DNA from: UBA9732 sp963606545
Lineage (GTDB): Bacteria; Spirochaetota; Spirochaetia; Sphaerochaetales; Sphaerochaetaceae
Direction: 5' to 3'
Length of the DNA: 36,163 bases
Assembly: GCA_963606545.1 (NCBI GenBank)
Contig: CAVCYP010000016.1
Location: 1 to 36,163 of the forward strand
A program made the position numbers and the translations under genes. The notes under the pieces were generated by a model, which was not told the DNA's origin, did no database searches, and saw nothing but the letters and a program-made list of their open reading frames with translations. Below are positions 14,581 to 24,566 of this stretch, piece after piece; positions within the stretch are counted from its first letter, which is position 1; every line of letters starts with the position of its first letter.

Positions 14581-15612
14581 ATGACAAAAACAGTTCAAGT
14601 TGGCAATATAACTCTAGGTGGAACTGCCCCAATTGCAGTACAAACTATGTATGATATTCCTCTTTCTCAGCTGGAAGAGGGCTTTGAAGCTCGTATGCAC
14701 GTTCTAAAGGGCATGGGCTGTGACATTATCCGCTTTTCCTATCCCAACCTTAAAGAGCACGACGCGCTTTGTAAGGTTGTGAAACTCTGTCCAATGCCGG
14801 TTGTAGCGGATATTCATTTTGACTGGCGTAACGCAATGGATGCAATTGACTGCAATGTTGCCAAAATCAGAATCAATCCGGGGAATATTGGTGCCAGATG
14901 GAAGACAGAAGAGATTGTAAAAAAGGCCAAGGATGCTGGCATTGCCATTAGAATTGGCCTTAACAGTGGTTCTCTTCCAAAAAATGATGACAATAAACCA
15001 ATGGAAGATTTAATGGTGGATACAGCACTGGAGTATATTTCTTGGTTTGAGAATTTAGGCTTTTATAATACTGTCATATCCTTAAAGGCCTCTGATCCAG
15101 AGACCAGTTATAAAGCGGCGGTTAAATTCAGTCAAAGCAGCGATTATCCGCTTCATTTGGGCGTAACTGAGGCTGGAGGTGTAGTATCTTCTTGTGTACG
15201 TTCAACTTGGACCCTTGGCAGACTGCTGACACAAAATGTTGGAGCCACTCTTAGATATTCAATTACCGGTTCTATTGAAAATGAAGTTTATGCCGGGGTT
15301 GAACTTTTAAGAACTCTGGGCCTGAGAAAGGGTGGAGTTAAGATTATTTCCTGTCCAATGTGTGGAAGAAAGAGCTTTGATAGTCAAGGTTTTTTGAAAG
15401 AGGTTGAAGCTGACCTCCTAGCAACAGGAAAAGATGTGACCGTTGCAATTATGGGCTGTCAGGTCAATGGTCCTGGTGAGGCAAAGGGCGCAGATCTTGC
15501 TGTTGCTGGCATTGGCAATAAAGTCTATTTGTATAAAAATGGTGAAATTTTTAAGCAGGTTGAGGCAAAATTTGCCAAAGCTGAGCTTCTTAAAGCTGTA
15601 TTAGAGTATTAA
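14581..15612 (+). CDS. ispG: 4-hydroxy-3-methylbut-2-enyl diphosphate synthase
   Basis: IspG (GcpE) performs the penultimate step of the MEP isoprenoid pathway, reducing MEcPP to HMBPP with a 4Fe-4S cluster. The cluster ligands are visible: Cys258 and Cys261 (SCPMCGR), Cys293 (MGCQVNGPGE) and Glu300. The N-terminal TIM-barrel half shows VQTMYDIPLSQ, IRFSYPN and ADIHFDW. At 343 residues it is the usual short bacterial form. It leads a compact plus-strand operon; uvrA begins six bases after its stop. The ribosome site (TTAGGG) is weak. Confidence 0.96.
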   Translation: MTKTVQVGNITLGGTAPIAVQTMYDIPLSQLEEGFEARMHVLKGMGCDIIRFSYPNLKEHDALCKVVKLCPMPVVADIHFDWRNAMDAIDCNVAKIRINPGNIGARWKTEEIVKKAKDAGIAIRIGLNSGSLPKNDDNKPMEDLMVDTALEYISWFENLGFYNTVISLKASDPETSYKAAVKFSQSSDYPLHLGVTEAGGVVSSCVRSTWTLGRLLTQNVGATLRYSITGSIENEVYAGVELLRTLGLRKGGVKIISCPMCGRKSFDSQGFLKEVEADLLATGKDVTVAIMGCQVNGPGEAKGADLAVAGIGNKVYLYKNGEIFKQVEAKFAKAELLKAVLEY

Positions 15613-15617
15613 AAAGC

Positions 15618-18443
15618 ATGAAAGATAGATTGGTTATTCGTGGTGCATGTGAGCACAATCTAAAAAATGTAAATCTAGATTTAGAAAAGAATAAACTCAT
15701 TGTGATATCGGGGTTATCGGGTAGCGGTAAGAGCTCGCTGGCCTTTGATACCATCTTTGCGGAGGGGCAGAGGCGTTACGTGGAGTCGCTTAGTTCGTAC
15801 GCAAGGCAATTTCTGGGGCGGTTGGATAAGCCGGAGGTGGAGCTGATTGAAGGGTTAAGTCCGGCTATTGCAATTGAGCAGAAGACTACTGGGCGCAATC
15901 CGCGTTCTACGGTGGGCACTATCACGGAGATTTACGATTACTATCGTCTGCTTTGGGCTCGCGTGGGTAAGGTGCATTGTCCGCAGTGTGGGCGTGAGAT
16001 TAGCCGCATGAGCGTGGATCAGATTATTAGCGCTATTTTTGATAAGTGGGGCGAGGGGGCTAGACTTATGATTCTGGCTCCGGTTGCGCTGGGGCGTAAG
16101 GGCGAGTATAAAAAGGTCTTTGAGGATGCAAGAAAAGCTGGCTTTCAGCGGGTGCGGGTTGATGGACAAATGCATTTGCTGGAAGAAAATATCGTGCTAG
16201 ATAAGCAGGTTAAGCATAATATTAGTCTTGTGGTGGATAGGCTTATTTTGAGCAAAGATTCTAGGCTCAGATTGTCGGATTCCATTGAAAAATCAACTGA
16301 GATGACTAATGGCCTTGTGGAGGTAATGAGCGCCGCTAAGGATGGGGACGAGAGCATTGAGATGTACTCTGAGCAGAACAGCTGCCCGCATTGTGGAATT
16401 TCAGTTGGTGAGATTCAGCCGCGGCTTTTCTCGTTTAATAATCCGTTTGGTGCGTGTCCGGAGTGTAACGGGCTTGGCTTTAAGACTATCTATGATGTGG
16501 ATAAGATAATTCCTGATAAGACAAGAAGTTTTGCCCAAGGCGCTATTGCTTGTATTGGTAGCGGACAGACCTACAATAGAGCTAAGTTCGATGCTTTTGC
16601 AAAGACTATGGGCTTTGATTCTAATACGCCATTTAAGGATCTTACAGAGGAGCAGCTTAATGCTGTGCTTTACGGCTCTTCTAAGTATTACAACGTGCGT
16701 TACGAGAACAAAAACGGCTCAATGGATATGAACCAAAGGTGGCATGGTGTTATAAATGACCTCAAGCGCCGTTATGTTGAAACCTTTAGCCCTGCAATTA
16801 AAGTTTGGATTACCTCCTTTCAGACAGAGATTATTTGTCCACAGTGTCATGGCGAGCGTCTTAAACCTGAGGCTTTAAGTGTTTATGTTGGTGGAAGAAA
16901 TATAAACCAGGTTACCGCTTTAAGTGCAAAAGACAGCTATGATTTCTTTCTTTCTCTTAACTTGACTGAAACCGAGCAACAGATTGGAGCGCAAATACTT
17001 AAAGAAATAAAATCTAGGCTTCAGTTTCTCAAAAACGTAGGACTTGAATACTTAACTTTAAACCGCAGTGCAGGCACCTTAAGTGGGGGTGAAGCGCAGC
17101 GAATTAGACTTGCAACACAAATTGGTTCAGCGCTCAGTGGCGTCCTCTATGTGCTTGACGAGCCATCAATTGGCCTACATCAACGTGACAACCAAAAGCT
17201 CATTGACACTCTGAAAAACTTGCGCGACCTAGGCAACACCGTACTTGTAGTCGAACACGACGAGTCCACAATACGTGAGGCCGATTACGTTGTGGATATG
17301 GGCCCTGGAGCCGGTACGCAGGGCGGTTATGTCATAGCTCAAGGTACTCCTGAGGAGATTGAAAAAAATCCAAATAGTATTACAGGTCAATTCTTATCCA
17401 AGAAGATAACAATTCCGGTTCCTTTCTTAAGAAGACCGGGAAATGGCCAGCATCTTAGAGTAATTGGAGCCACCAAGAATAATCTTCATGACGTGGATTT
17501 TGATTTTCCACTTGGAAAACTCATTGTGCTAACTGGCGTTTCCGGTTCAGGAAAGAGTACTTTATTAAATCAAATTCTCACTCCTGCCTTGAAGAATATT
17601 TTTAACAGAAAACCTGAAGTTTATGATGGTTACAGGCGTCTTGAAGGGGTTGAGAACATTGATAAACTGATTCACATTGACCAAAGTCCAATTGGAAAGA
17701 CTCCAAGATCCAACCCCGCAACCTATGTTGAAGTTTGGGGCGCAATTAGGGATCTTTTTGCCCAGCTTCCTGAAAGTAGGGCCCGCGGTTATAAGAGCGG
17801 GCGCTTTTCCTTCAACGTGGCCGGAGGTAGATGTGAGCACTGTCACGGCGACGGAACGCTAAAGATTGAGATGAACTTCCTGCCAGATGTCTATGTTACT
17901 TGTGACGTTTGCCGCGGGAAACGCTTCAACCAAGAAACGCTGGCGGTTACCTACAAAGGCAAAAATATAAACGATGTTCTTGAGATGACTGTAAGTGAAG
18001 CCTTGGAGTTTTTCCAGTCTGTGCCTACAATTAAGAGAAAACTTCAAACGCTGGAAAGCGTTGGTCTTGGCTATATTAAACTTGGTCAGAGTGCTCTTAC
18101 TTTAAGTGGTGGAGAAGCTCAAAGAATCAAACTTTCTCTTGAATTGAGCAAAATTGGCACAGGAAAAACGTTCTACGTTTTGGATGAACCTACCACCGGC
18201 CTTCATTTTGCTGATATCAAAAAGCTAATGGAGGTTGTTAATAGGTTAGTAGACAATGGCAATACGGTGGTTATGATTGAACACAATTTAGATGTCATTA
18301 AACTGGCTGACTATATTATTGATCTTGGTCCTGAAGGGGGCGATGGTGGTGGCCATATTGTGGCACAGGGAACTCCTGAAGAGGTTTCACTTTGCAAAGC
18401 GTCCTATACAGGTTATTATCTTAAGCAGATTTTAAACGAATGA
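15618..18443 (+). CDS. uvrA: UvrABC excinuclease subunit A
   Basis: UvrA is the DNA-damage-sensing ABC ATPase of nucleotide excision repair and loads UvrB. The N-terminal Walker A GLSGSGKSS has Lys38. The first signature LSGGEAQRIRLATQIGS is near residue 493 and the second LSGGEAQRIKLSLELSK is near 835. A second Walker A GVSGSGKST lies near 640. Zinc-module CxxC pairs are present (CPQCG, CPHCG, CPECNG, CEHCHGDG, CDVCRG). The length of 941 residues is typical. Codon choice changes inside the gene: the first 500 bp favour G-ending codons, whereas the region around 17150-17300 favours C/A-ending codons. The stop overlaps the next start as ATGA. Confidence 0.97.
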   Translation: MKDRLVIRGACEHNLKNVNLDLEKNKLIVISGLSGSGKSSLAFDTIFAEGQRRYVESLSSYARQFLGRLDKPEVELIEGLSPAIAIEQKTTGRNPRSTVGTITEIYDYYRLLWARVGKVHCPQCGREISRMSVDQIISAIFDKWGEGARLMILAPVALGRKGEYKKVFEDARKAGFQRVRVDGQMHLLEENIVLDKQVKHNISLVVDRLILSKDSRLRLSDSIEKSTEMTNGLVEVMSAAKDGDESIEMYSEQNSCPHCGISVGEIQPRLFSFNNPFGACPECNGLGFKTIYDVDKIIPDKTRSFAQGAIACIGSGQTYNRAKFDAFAKTMGFDSNTPFKDLTEEQLNAVLYGSSKYYNVRYENKNGSMDMNQRWHGVINDLKRRYVETFSPAIKVWITSFQTEIICPQCHGERLKPEALSVYVGGRNINQVTALSAKDSYDFFLSLNLTETEQQIGAQILKEIKSRLQFLKNVGLEYLTLNRSAGTLSGGEAQRIRLATQIGSALSGVLYVLDEPSIGLHQRDNQKLIDTLKNLRDLGNTVLVVEHDESTIREADYVVDMGPGAGTQGGYVIAQGTPEEIEKNPNSITGQFLSKKITIPVPFLRRPGNGQHLRVIGATKNNLHDVDFDFPLGKLIVLTGVSGSGKSTLLNQILTPALKNIFNRKPEVYDGYRRLEGVENIDKLIHIDQSPIGKTPRSNPATYVEVWGAIRDLFAQLPESRARGYKSGRFSFNVAGGRCEHCHGDGTLKIEMNFLPDVYVTCDVCRGKRFNQETLAVTYKGKNINDVLEMTVSEALEFFQSVPTIKRKLQTLESVGLGYIKLGQSALTLSGGEAQRIKLSLELSKIGTGKTFYVLDEPTTGLHFADIKKLMEVVNRLVDNGNTVVMIEHNLDVIKLADYIIDLGPEGGDGGGHIVAQGTPEEVSLCKASYTGYYLKQILNE

Positions 18444-21421
18444 TGAGATTTAAAAAGTCCTTGGGACTTGTTCTACTTCTACTTTTTCTCTTGGTTTTTA
18501 ATGCCTTTGCTGCTGATTCAACAGCTACTGATTCAACTGAGGTAGTTGAAGTAGATAAAAACACAACTCACATTTCAATTGAAAATGCAGACACTGCTTA
18601 CTCTCTGGATGATGTTTTTGTGCTAAGTGGCAATGTTGTAATTTCTTTTGAGATTTCTAATTCTTCCAAAAAAACGCTTACCGCTAACAAAGTTGTTGTT
18701 GAACTTGATGAAAAGAGGATTGAAGCCTCTGGAAATGTTTCCTTGGAAGACTCAGAGCAGGGAGCAAGGTCTTTTAGCGGCAAAAGTGTAATTTTTGATT
18801 GGTCTAACTTAGATGTTGTTGTTTTTAGCGGGGTAAGTTATACAGAACGCAAGAATGCAAAAGGAACTACTGTAAGTCTTTACGCTTCTGGTGAGACGGT
18901 CTCTTATGATGGAGATGAAAACATCATTTTCTTTAATAAGGGAAAGATTGCCACAGTTGAGGAGGACCCTTATTGGAGTATTAGCGCATCAAAAATCTCC
19001 TTTGCTGGGTCTGATGTTTTTGTTGATAATGCCGTTATTAAACTTGGAAGAGTTCCAATCTTCTATTTTCCTATTTTCTTCTATCCTGGAACAACTCTTG
19101 CATTTAATCCTGCAATTGGTATGGCAAGTGACAAGGGCGCTTTTATAAACACTACTACGGAGTTATATGGTGTTTATAGTGGGATTGGAGTTACAAGCTC
19201 TAATTCCTCTTCAAGTTCTTCTTCTAATAAAGATACTGACCCAGAAATATCGGACTATTCGGCTTCGCTTTTGTCGCTTTTGGATGACGGGGACTCGTCT
19301 GAGAAGATTAGAGATGGCCTTTATTATAGAAAGGTGGAAGAAGGGGAGGATTTGGGCGCACTTGAGACGTGGGCAAGAAAGACCAACAGTTATTTTGCAG
19401 TTTTTGGTGATGCTTACTCTAATTTGGGGCTCTCACTTGGATATGATACAAGTAATAGTTTGCTAGATGGAAAATTGAAAATTAATTCTACTGGTTTATT
19501 TGCTTACAATCCCTCAGAAACCAGTGAATATGCAAAAAAATCGCGCTATTACTTCAATTTAGGTCTTCAATTTAAGTTTAAATCTGGTTCTGTGGCTTTG
19601 AGCTTGCCTATTTTAAGTGACTATGCAGTTAAGCAAGATTACCTTAATAGAAATACAGTTTTTGGTCTGGATGCTGTCTTTGGTGCAGATCAGGATTTTC
19701 CTACAACTTATTCAACTGCAAAAAATTATACTTGGAGTGCAAGTGGAAATGTTAAGTATAAACTTGGCATTTTTAACTTTAATCTAAGTTCCGTTAAGGC
19801 TGAGATTAATTTTAATCTAGACTCTAAGCTGGAGGACGGAAAGTATATTTACACTCCAGAGGTTAGTAGCGCCTCCCTTCCTAACTTGTCGTTTAGTTCA
19901 GATGCCAGTTGGTCTCATACTTTTAAAGCCAAGCAGAAAGCTGCTAAGGAAGAGACCGCAGAGGAAACTGCAGAGGAAACTTCAGTTGAAGAGTCTGCTG
20001 CAAAGGCTAATTTGAAACTTAAACCTTATACAATTGAAACCAAAAAGCAGACTACTACTAAGAGCAGTACTGACGGTTCAATTAAATTGGGTTATTCGCT
20101 AAGCGAGAGTTTGGAAAATAAATATAAAGCTGAACTAGAACCTTCAAGTTTTTATTCAAATACCTCTGGAACCTTCTATGCAGAAGGTAAAACTATAGAT
20201 TCTTGGTTTTCTTTCAGCGAAACTTTAAAGCCTCAATATTCTTTTAGTGCGGAAAACCTCAGTTCTGAAAAAAATCTAACTAAAATTAATAATTTTAGTG
20301 TTACTTCTAATTTGGTACTTAAAGTTCCATTTTTGGGCTTGACTTATAAACTGTCCAATAAAGTTTATTCTCTTAATACAAAAGAAGTTGGAACAACCTT
20401 TACTCAGACAAAAGATTGGGGTAAGTGGGAAAAGAGTGATGTAACAGAACATAGCCTTCAGTTCAGTAAAAGTCTAGGAAGCTTCACTTTTGGGCTTCTT
20501 GGAACGTTTAAACCTGTAACTCAAAGTGTAAAGCCAAGTGTGGCGTTTAAACAAAGTGGCTTTACTGCAAGTATAGATTTAAGTTTCTCAGAGAAGAATG
20601 ATAAACTTGAAAAAGATACAGGTAATTTATCTTTTGGCTACTCAAATAATTATTTTTCTTTTACTTTAAAAAATACTTATGCTTTTACAGCTCTTACAGG
20701 TAAGGATATTTGGAAACCTTATTCGTTGACGCAGAGCGCTTCTATTAAACTGTTATCTGGAAAATTGACTATAAGTGAAAATTCTAGTTTTAAGGGTAAA
20801 TTTGAGCCATCTGGTTTAAATTTTTCTGTAACTCATTCGGTTGAAAACAACTGGCTCAAATCCCTGGGCACCTTTTCTCTTTCTTACAAGGGCACTGATG
20901 GTAAGTTAGATTTGGATATTCTAAAATTAAATTTAGACAACGATATGCAGCCGGTTTATTTCTGGAAAAATAGAATTGGCGCTGAGCTTTCTGTTGATTT
21001 TGCCTTTGTTTATAACTTTATAAATCCTTATAATACTTCATTTTCTGTTAATCTACAGTTGGCTTTTGAAATTGCTGAATTTTTGTCTTTAAAGATTAGC
21101 GTCAATAGCAGTAACAAGAGTTTTTACAGATATTTTGAAAATGACAAGTTTAATTTTAACTCAATGATTGCTGATTTGATTAAATCCTTTGATTTCTTTG
21201 GAAATGGAAGAAAGTCCACAGGCTTTAATCTAAGTTCCTATAATATTGAACTTATTCACTACATGAGAGACTGGGACGCCTGCTTTAGTGCTGAAGGAAA
21301 GCTTTCAGCTAATAAAGAAGGTAAACTAGTTTGGTCTCCGGTTTATAAGTTCTATGTAAAATGGAACGCAATTCCAGAACTTAAGGTTGAAAAAACCATT
21401 GACCGGAACAAGGAGGAGTAA
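18440..21421 (+). CDS. LptD-like outer-membrane assembly protein (OstA-type N-terminus plus barrel)
   Basis: The 993-residue product has a signal peptide (hydrophobic 8-22, ending NAFA). A beta-jelly-roll OstA/LptA-like region follows at about 45-190 (DVFVLSGNVVISFEI, RIEASGNVSLED). The conserved LptD turn IFYFPIFFYPG is near residue 210. The long C-terminal region is a strand-rich barrel with many aromatic-ended strands. An acidic Ala/Glu/Thr-rich insert (about 500-530) is low complexity. LptD places lipopolysaccharide in the outer leaflet of diderms. Treponeme-type spirochaetes keep LptD-like proteins though LPS is absent in some, so the cargo here is uncertain. Translation is coupled to uvrA by ATGA overlap, and phoH starts directly after the stop. 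Confidence 0.85.
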   Translation: MMRFKKSLGLVLLLLFLLVFNAFAADSTATDSTEVVEVDKNTTHISIENADTAYSLDDVFVLSGNVVISFEISNSSKKTLTANKVVVELDEKRIEASGNVSLEDSEQGARSFSGKSVIFDWSNLDVVVFSGVSYTERKNAKGTTVSLYASGETVSYDGDENIIFFNKGKIATVEEDPYWSISASKISFAGSDVFVDNAVIKLGRVPIFYFPIFFYPGTTLAFNPAIGMASDKGAFINTTTELYGVYSGIGVTSSNSSSSSSSNKDTDPEISDYSASLLSLLDDGDSSEKIRDGLYYRKVEEGEDLGALETWARKTNSYFAVFGDAYSNLGLSLGYDTSNSLLDGKLKINSTGLFAYNPSETSEYAKKSRYYFNLGLQFKFKSGSVALSLPILSDYAVKQDYLNRNTVFGLDAVFGADQDFPTTYSTAKNYTWSASGNVKYKLGIFNFNLSSVKAEINFNLDSKLEDGKYIYTPEVSSASLPNLSFSSDASWSHTFKAKQKAAKEETAEETAEETSVEESAAKANLKLKPYTIETKKQTTTKSSTDGSIKLGYSLSESLENKYKAELEPSSFYSNTSGTFYAEGKTIDSWFSFSETLKPQYSFSAENLSSEKNLTKINNFSVTSNLVLKVPFLGLTYKLSNKVYSLNTKEVGTTFTQTKDWGKWEKSDVTEHSLQFSKSLGSFTFGLLGTFKPVTQSVKPSVAFKQSGFTASIDLSFSEKNDKLEKDTGNLSFGYSNNYFSFTLKNTYAFTALTGKDIWKPYSLTQSASIKLLSGKLTISENSSFKGKFEPSGLNFSVTHSVENNWLKSLGTFSLSYKGTDGKLDLDILKLNLDNDMQPVYFWKNRIGAELSVDFAFVYNFINPYNTSFSVNLQLAFEIAEFLSLKISVNSSNKSFYRYFENDKFNFNSMIADLIKSFDFFGNGRKSTGFNLSSYNIELIHYMRDWDACFSAEGKLSANKEGKLVWSPVYKFYVKWNAIPELKVEKTIDRNKEE

Positions 21422-22396
21422 ATGACATCAAGTTATGTCTTTGACGATACTAATGCAATGAGGGCGGTTTGCGGTCCAAATGATAGCAATATTCCCTATC
21501 TTGAAAAAGTTTTAGATTGTCTCTTATTTCTTAGAGGAAATAGACTTGACTGTATTTGCGATTCCTCAAAAAATCCTGAGCTTTCTCTTGAAAGGTTTAA
21601 TGGTCTTATTCCAAGGCTTGTTACTTTAGCTTCAATTACAGATGACATCACGGAACCTGAAATTTTAATGGAGCTCAAAGCTTTGGAGTTGACTGCTAGT
21701 GTTGATGCTAAGAACAATGAGGATTCAAAGCCTCAAAAGAGAAATTTTATTCAAGTTTTAAATAAGACTGTTTTTCCAAAGAGTCTTAATCAGGAGATGT
21801 ATATTAAGGCCATGGAAACTAGCCAAATAACTTTTGCCATTGGTCCTGCCGGTACAGGCAAAACGTTTTTGGCGGTTGCTTATTGTTTGGGCCAATTGTT
21901 ATCGGGCCACAAGCAAAAGATAATTTTGACGCGGCCGGTGGTGGAGGCGGGGGAGAGTTTAGGCTTTCTGCCGGGGGATTTGTCACAGAAGTTAAATCCA
22001 TATCTTAAACCACTTTACGATAGCATGGAGGCAATGATTGCGCCGGCAACTATCAAGCGACTTGAGGAAAGTGGGGCTATTGAAATTGCACCACTTGCGT
22101 ATATGCGGGGTAGAAGTATTCATAATGCGTGCATTATTTTGGATGAGGCGCAGAATACGACCCGTGCCCAGATGAAGATGTTTCTTACTAGGATTGGTGA
22201 GAATTCCTGTGCTATAATAACTGGAGATGTTACGCAGATTGACCTTCCTAATGCAGGTGCTAGCGGACTTGTTCACGCAAGAGATGTGTTAAGAGACGTT
22301 GAAGGAATACAGTTTTTGATGTTTAATGCAAAGGATACTGTTAGATCTCGTATTGTCCAAAGGATAATTGATGCCTATGAAAAAGAGCAAAATTGA
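21422..22396 (+). CDS. phoH: PhoH-like ATPase
   Basis: This P-loop NTPase of the PhoH/YbeZ family is thought to act in RNA metabolism together with YbeY. Walker A GPAGTGKT spans 141-148. The family block LTRPVVEAGESLGFLPGD and the Walker B region IILDEAQNTTRAQMKMFLTRIG follow. An N-terminal extension of about 110 residues is less conserved. The length of 324 residues is normal. It begins immediately after the lptD stop with AAGGAGG upstream. Its last 26 bases overlap the next gene. The phoH, HD-phosphodiesterase and ybeY order is a widely conserved bacterial cluster, which supports all three calls. Codons are G-rich around 21900-22150. Confidence 0.94.
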   Translation: MTSSYVFDDTNAMRAVCGPNDSNIPYLEKVLDCLLFLRGNRLDCICDSSKNPELSLERFNGLIPRLVTLASITDDITEPEILMELKALELTASVDAKNNEDSKPQKRNFIQVLNKTVFPKSLNQEMYIKAMETSQITFAIGPAGTGKTFLAVAYCLGQLLSGHKQKIILTRPVVEAGESLGFLPGDLSQKLNPYLKPLYDSMEAMIAPATIKRLEESGAIEIAPLAYMRGRSIHNACIILDEAQNTTRAQMKMFLTRIGENSCAIITGDVTQIDLPNAGASGLVHARDVLRDVEGIQFLMFNAKDTVRSRIVQRIIDAYEKEQN

Positions 22397-24563
22397 TACT
22401 CCTAATGATTATATAAAGACACGACTTATTTGTCTTATAATTATGATTCTATTCTCAGTGGCTTTGCCTGTTATGGTCAAATCTACTACAAGTTTAGGCT
22501 ATGAATCAATTTTAGATAACTATGAGGTTGGTCAGATTTCAGATACTAATGTTTATGCTAAAAGTTCAATTGATTTAATTGATACTAAACAGACTGAACT
22601 TTTGAAAAGCCAAGCTAGTAGTTCTATTTTGCCTATCTTTTCCTACTCGCCAACCAAGAGTCTTAAACTGGTTGATAAGGTTGATAAAGCACGTAACGCT
22701 ATAAGTAATGGGGATTTGACAACTGCCGCAAGCGTACTTGGTCCAACTTTAGCACAAAAACTTATGGCCTTAGCAGATTCTGAAATCTTTGCAATTGCCT
22801 ATGATGTTATTAAAGATATAAGTGATAAGGGATTATTTGAAGATTCGGAAATTGAGAAAGTTAAAAGTGACGGTTATGATACAATTACAATGAGTAACCA
22901 GATAACAAATACTGGAACAGTTTCCTATGAAAGAATCCTTAATTTAAATTCTGATGTTGTTCTCACCACAGATACTGTTGCCTCTTATATTTCACAAAGC
23001 CTTTTGGAATTGCCTCAATCCCTTGATTCAACTCAAATTCTTCTTGCTGAAGAGTTTATCTTTACAATTGTGGAACCAAATATTTCTTATGATGAAGATT
23101 TAACTTCAAGAAGACGTGAAGAAGCAAGAGATGCTGTTGAGCCAGTTATCATTTCTATAAATAAAGGGGATATTCTTATAGGAGAGAATAGGGTAGTAAC
23201 CTCTGATCAAATGGATGTTCTTAATCTGTTAGTAACTCAAAGTGGTGGACTAACTTTTATTGAGGTTGCCGGATGGATTCTATTTGACACCATGGGACTT
23301 ATTGCTGGCTACTATATTTTTGGCATGTTATTAGGTAGAAAAGACCTACATTTCAGAGAATATCATATTTTGTTTGCCATTGGCTTTGTTATTTCAATTG
23401 CAACCTCTTATTTCTTGATCATGGTTTCAAAATTCCTAGACATTGAGTTTACTGATTCTTATTTGCCAGTTTTCTTCCTTCCTTTATTTATTACAATGGT
23501 AACTGGTCATAAGAGATTAGGTTTTGTTGCCGTTTTCATTCTTGGCCTTGTTTTTTCAACCCTTCCAACGTCAACAGTAATGACCTTCTTCTATTGCATA
23601 ATTTGTGGTTCCGCCTGTGTTCTCCTTATTAGATTTTTCAATAAGAGAATTGATATGGTTTACCAGTGGTTCTTCTCCTGTATTATTTGTACAGCAGTTT
23701 GCATTTTGTTTGTTTTAATAGAAGGTATTCCAGTTTCAAATATTTTTGTTACTTTAATTGGCGTTCTTTTTAATGTTTCAATCGCCTATATTTTACTTGC
23801 CGTATTCATGCCACTGGTTGAAAAAATTTTCAATTTACCAACCATTTTCAGGTTATATGAGTTGGCTTACGGCAGTAGTCCCCTTTTGGAAAGACTTTCT
23901 CAGGCAGCCCCTGGTACTTATAGCCACAGCCGTGCCGTTGCAGACTTGGCAGATGCCGGAGCAAGGGCAATTGGTGCAAATGCTCTTCTTGCTCGTGTTG
24001 GTGGTCTTTACCACGATATTGGAAAAATTGAACATCCAGAATACTTTGTTGAAAACCAAAGTGGGGTAAACAAACATGACGATATTAGCCCAAGTCTTTC
24101 CGTAGCAGTAATTAAAAGCCACGTTAAAGTTGGTGCTGACAAGGCTAGAGAAGCTGCACTTCCAATTGAAGTTGTAAAAATTGTCTCAGACCACCACGGC
24201 AATGACGTCATCCAATTCTTCTTCCACGAAGCCTTGGAAGCCCGCGCTGCCTCCCAAAACGCAAAAGGCGAAGAAGTCAAAGCCTCTGACTACTCCTACA
24301 ATGCCGATATCCCTGATTTCCCTGAATGTGCAATAGTTATGTTAGCCGATAGCATTGAAGCTGCTTCCAGAACTGTTACACCAAATGCGGGTAAGTTTTC
24401 TAAGCTTATTGAGTCAATTTTTATGGGAAAGATTGAACGTGGACAGCTTGATAAGAGCGGACTTACCATGAATGATATCAAAATTTTGGGTGATTCTTTT
24501 GTTAAAACGCTTGTTGCTAGATACCACTCACGTATTGAATATCCAGATGATGACGAGGATTGA
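22371..24563 (+). CDS. PgpH-type 7TM-HD cyclic-di-AMP phosphodiesterase
   Basis: This is a 730-residue membrane enzyme. One N-terminal TM helix (about 14-35) precedes a large extracytoplasmic 7TMR-HDED region, recognisable by EPVIISINKGDILIGENRVVT. About seven hydrophobic helices follow (residues 300-490), and then the cytosolic HD domain. The metal motif is intact: YSHSRAVADLAD, then GGLYHDIGK with His548-Asp549, and downstream VSDHHG. Relatives hydrolyse c-di-AMP to pApA. Possible starts are TTG 22368, ATG 22371 and ATG 22377; 22371 has the best spacing from AAAGGA. The gene lies between phoH and ybeY, overlapping the former and three bases from the latter. No diadenylate cyclase gene is in the window. 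Confidence 0.9.
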   Translation: MPMKKSKIDTPNDYIKTRLICLIIMILFSVALPVMVKSTTSLGYESILDNYEVGQISDTNVYAKSSIDLIDTKQTELLKSQASSSILPIFSYSPTKSLKLVDKVDKARNAISNGDLTTAASVLGPTLAQKLMALADSEIFAIAYDVIKDISDKGLFEDSEIEKVKSDGYDTITMSNQITNTGTVSYERILNLNSDVVLTTDTVASYISQSLLELPQSLDSTQILLAEEFIFTIVEPNISYDEDLTSRRREEARDAVEPVIISINKGDILIGENRVVTSDQMDVLNLLVTQSGGLTFIEVAGWILFDTMGLIAGYYIFGMLLGRKDLHFREYHILFAIGFVISIATSYFLIMVSKFLDIEFTDSYLPVFFLPLFITMVTGHKRLGFVAVFILGLVFSTLPTSTVMTFFYCIICGSACVLLIRFFNKRIDMVYQWFFSCIICTAVCILFVLIEGIPVSNIFVTLIGVLFNVSIAYILLAVFMPLVEKIFNLPTIFRLYELAYGSSPLLERLSQAAPGTYSHSRAVADLADAGARAIGANALLARVGGLYHDIGKIEHPEYFVENQSGVNKHDDISPSLSVAVIKSHVKVGADKAREAALPIEVVKIVSDHHGNDVIQFFFHEALEARAASQNAKGEEVKASDYSYNADIPDFPECAIVMLADSIEAASRTVTPNAGKFSKLIESIFMGKIERGQLDKSGLTMNDIKILGDSFVKTLVARYHSRIEYPDDDED

Positions 24564-24566
24564 TTT

